A stretch of DNA of 64,000 nucleotides from an uncultured Pelagibacteraceae bacterium (lineage in GTDB: Bacteria > Pseudomonadota > Alphaproteobacteria > Pelagibacterales > Pelagibacteraceae). Positions 62,802 through 64,000 of this stretch are shown here, in pieces (position 1 is the first letter of the stretch; the number at the start of each line of letters is the position of its first letter). The notes beneath the pieces are model-generated. The model saw only the letters and a program-made list of their open reading frames with translations, did not search any database and had not been told where the DNA came from. The translations under genes and the position numbers were made by a program. The stretch covers positions 1 through 64,000 of the forward strand of contig CACKMS010000007.1 of the NCBI GenBank assembly GCA_902601315.1, written 5' to 3'.

Positions 62802-62855
62802 GAGTTGTCATTAAAAATTAGATAGTATAAATAATCTTAAACTTTAGAGGATCAT

Positions 62856-63140
62856 ATGGACAGTGGAATTGGACAATTTATACCGTTAATTTTAATATTT
62901 GTTATTTTTTATTTCTTTTTGATTAGACCACAACAAAAGAAAGTTAAAGAACATAAGGCAATGGTTGAAAATTTAAAAAGAGGGGACAAAGTTGTAACTT
63001 CAGGTGGAATTGTTGGTACTGTTGAAAGAATAATTGATAACGATAAAGTTGAAGTACAAATCGCCGAAAATATTAATGTCGAGGTAGTTAGAGCTACTGG
63101 AATACAAGGTTTAATAAATACTGCAGAGCCAAAAAAATAA
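62856..63140 (+). CDS. yajC: preprotein translocase subunit YajC
   Basis: 94 residues. One TM helix (FIPLILIFVIFYFFLIRPQQKKVKEHKAMV) with the RPQQKK signature, then a small SH3-like domain (LKRGDKVVTSGGIVGTVERI). Accessory to SecDF; secD follows 11 bp later. Confidence 0.95.
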   Translation: MDSGIGQFIPLILIFVIFYFFLIRPQQKKVKEHKAMVENLKRGDKVVTSGGIVGTVERIIDNDKVEVQIAENINVEVVRATGIQGLINTAEPKK

Positions 63141-63151
63141 CATTAATTTAA

Positions 63152-64000
63152 ATGTTATACTTTTCAAAATTAAGAATATTTAGTGTAATTATATTTACCT
63201 TAATTTTATCTTATTTTTCCCTCTCAAACTTTTTTAAGATAGATGATAATTTTTTTTCAAAAAATATAAAACTTGGATTAGATCTACAAGGTGGTTCATA
63301 CTTACTACTCGAAATTGATAATAAGCCTGTAATTACTCAAAAACTACAAAACAAAGTTATGGAGCTAAAAAATTTTTTTAAGGATAAAAATATTGTTACA
63401 AGAAATTATACAGTAGATGATAATTCAATTATTTTTGATACCACCTCAGACAAATCTGATGAATTAAATAATATTTTAGATGACGATGAAAGTGAAATTA
63501 ATCCTTATTATCAACAGTACAAGTCACATGAATTTGATTTTGTAAAAAATCAAGACTCATTTAAATTAACTCTTTCTAAATATGGACTTGTTCTATTAAA
63601 GAATGCTTCTTTAGATCAAGCAATTGAAATTGTAAGAAGAAGAGTTGATGAGGTTGGAACCAATGAACCAAACATTTTAAAAAGAGGGAATGATAGAATT
63701 TTAGTAGAATTGCCAGGTTTAGATGATCCTGGCAGAATAAAATCTTTATTGGGAAAAACTGCTAATTTGACTTTTCAATTTATTACTCAAAATACTGAGG
63801 AGTCTTTTGGAACTGAAAAATTAGAATTTGAAGATGGCTCTGAGAACGCAATTGTTAGTAAGCGTATTATCTTAAGTGGTGACAACTTAGTAGATGCAAA
63901 ACCATCTATGAACTCACAAACCAATGAAACAGTTGTATCTTTTACTTTGGATAGAGTAGGTGCAAAAAAATTTGGAAAAGCTACTAGTACAGGAGTTGGA
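63152..64000 (+). CDS. secD: protein translocase subunit SecD, N-terminal part (runs off the window)
   Basis: Not in the ORF track because it has no stop inside the window. Starts MLYFSKLRIFSVIIF (TM1), then NIKLGLDLQGGSYLLLEID, the SecD D1 signature, AIEIVRRRVDEVGTNEP, and RILVELPGLDDPGRIKSLLGKTANLTFQ in the large periplasmic P1 domain. The frame is open to base 64000 (283 codons). With YajC and SecF it uses the proton-motive force to complete secretion. Confidence 0.95.
   Translation, partial: MLYFSKLRIFSVIIFTLILSYFSLSNFFKIDDNFFSKNIKLGLDLQGGSYLLLEIDNKPVITQKLQNKVMELKNFFKDKNIVTRNYTVDDNSIIFDTTSDKSDELNNILDDDESEINPYYQQYKSHEFDFVKNQDSFKLTLSKYGLVLLKNASLDQAIEIVRRRVDEVGTNEPNILKRGNDRILVELPGLDDPGRIKSLLGKTANLTFQFITQNTEESFGTEKLEFEDGSENAIVSKRIILSGDNLVDAKPSMNSQTNETVVSFTLDRVGAKKFGKATSTGVG

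Overview
The window is AT-rich, gene-dense DNA with intergenic gaps mostly under 100 bp, many overlapping start and stop codons, and alphaproteobacterial gene sets (aap/bzt, tatABC beside scpAB and serS, Zur-znu-cobW). Together these point to a streamlined SAR11 (Candidatus Pelagibacter) marine bacterium. The complete C-P lyase cluster suggests a strain adapted to low-phosphate water, comparable in content to HTCC7211-like isolates. That placement is inference from content, not from a database search.

Layout. 1-5.7 kb: end of a TrkH-type K+ transporter, tRNA-Arg, a structured leader, the general amino-acid ABC transporter aapJQMP and an Xre regulator. 5.7-11.6 kb: tRNA-Asn, tRNA-Cys, valS, ilvD and a mannose-1-phosphate guanylyltransferase. 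11.7-16.9 kb: a lipid-remodelling block with a lipid kinase, a PlcP/LpxH-like phosphoesterase with a GT4 glycosyltransferase (plcP-agt type), ornithine-lipid genes olsB/olsA and a small unknown gene. 17.1-31.9 kb: a phosphonate module (phnM, a 2H phosphoesterase, phnN-L-K-J-I-H-G, phnF, phnCDEE2, an exported unknown, an MFS carrier, a PhnZ-like HD oxygenase, arsC). 32-44.4 kb: phoR, an exported unknown, pstSCAB, phoU, phoB, sixA-like, ppk1, ppx. 44.4-46.6 kb: an arsenate-handling operon (small membrane protein, second arsC, aquaglyceroporin, NUDIX). 46.7-52.6 kb: HCCA isomerase-like gene and the zinc region (zur, znuBC, znuA, CobW GTPase, WD40 protein). 52.7-64 kb: housekeeping genes (Ldh2-type dehydrogenase, xthA, erpA, dgt, argS, nagZ, scpAB, tatABC, serS, yajC, start of secD).

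The centre (about 12-46 kb) reads as one phosphate-starvation island. It senses phosphate (PhoR/PhoB/PhoU), takes it up (Pst), stores it (Ppk/Ppx), replaces phospholipids (PlcP, Agt, OlsBA), mines phosphonates (Phn) and detoxifies the arsenate that enters with phosphate (two ArsC, an arsenite-type channel). I find a recurring promoter architecture, a heptamer like TTTTAAC or TTGTAAC, 4 nt, a second heptamer like CTGTAAC, then about 10 nt and a -10-like hexamer. It lies upstream of pstS, plcP, the lipid kinase, the phnZ-like gene, the 142-aa exported protein and the arsenic operon, with weaker versions elsewhere. This ties the blocks into a putative PhoB regulon.

The most unusual observations are structural. 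The last ~100 bp of the glycosyltransferase gene recur 17.3 kb away as an orphan fragment just before phoR. The phosphonate module is bounded by two direct copies of a ~118-bp repeat, each holding an aligned 22-codon micro-ORF whose ATG and stop are conserved while the bases around the ATG are not. These are plausible scars of how the island was assembled and may mark an undescribed microprotein or mobile cassette boundary.
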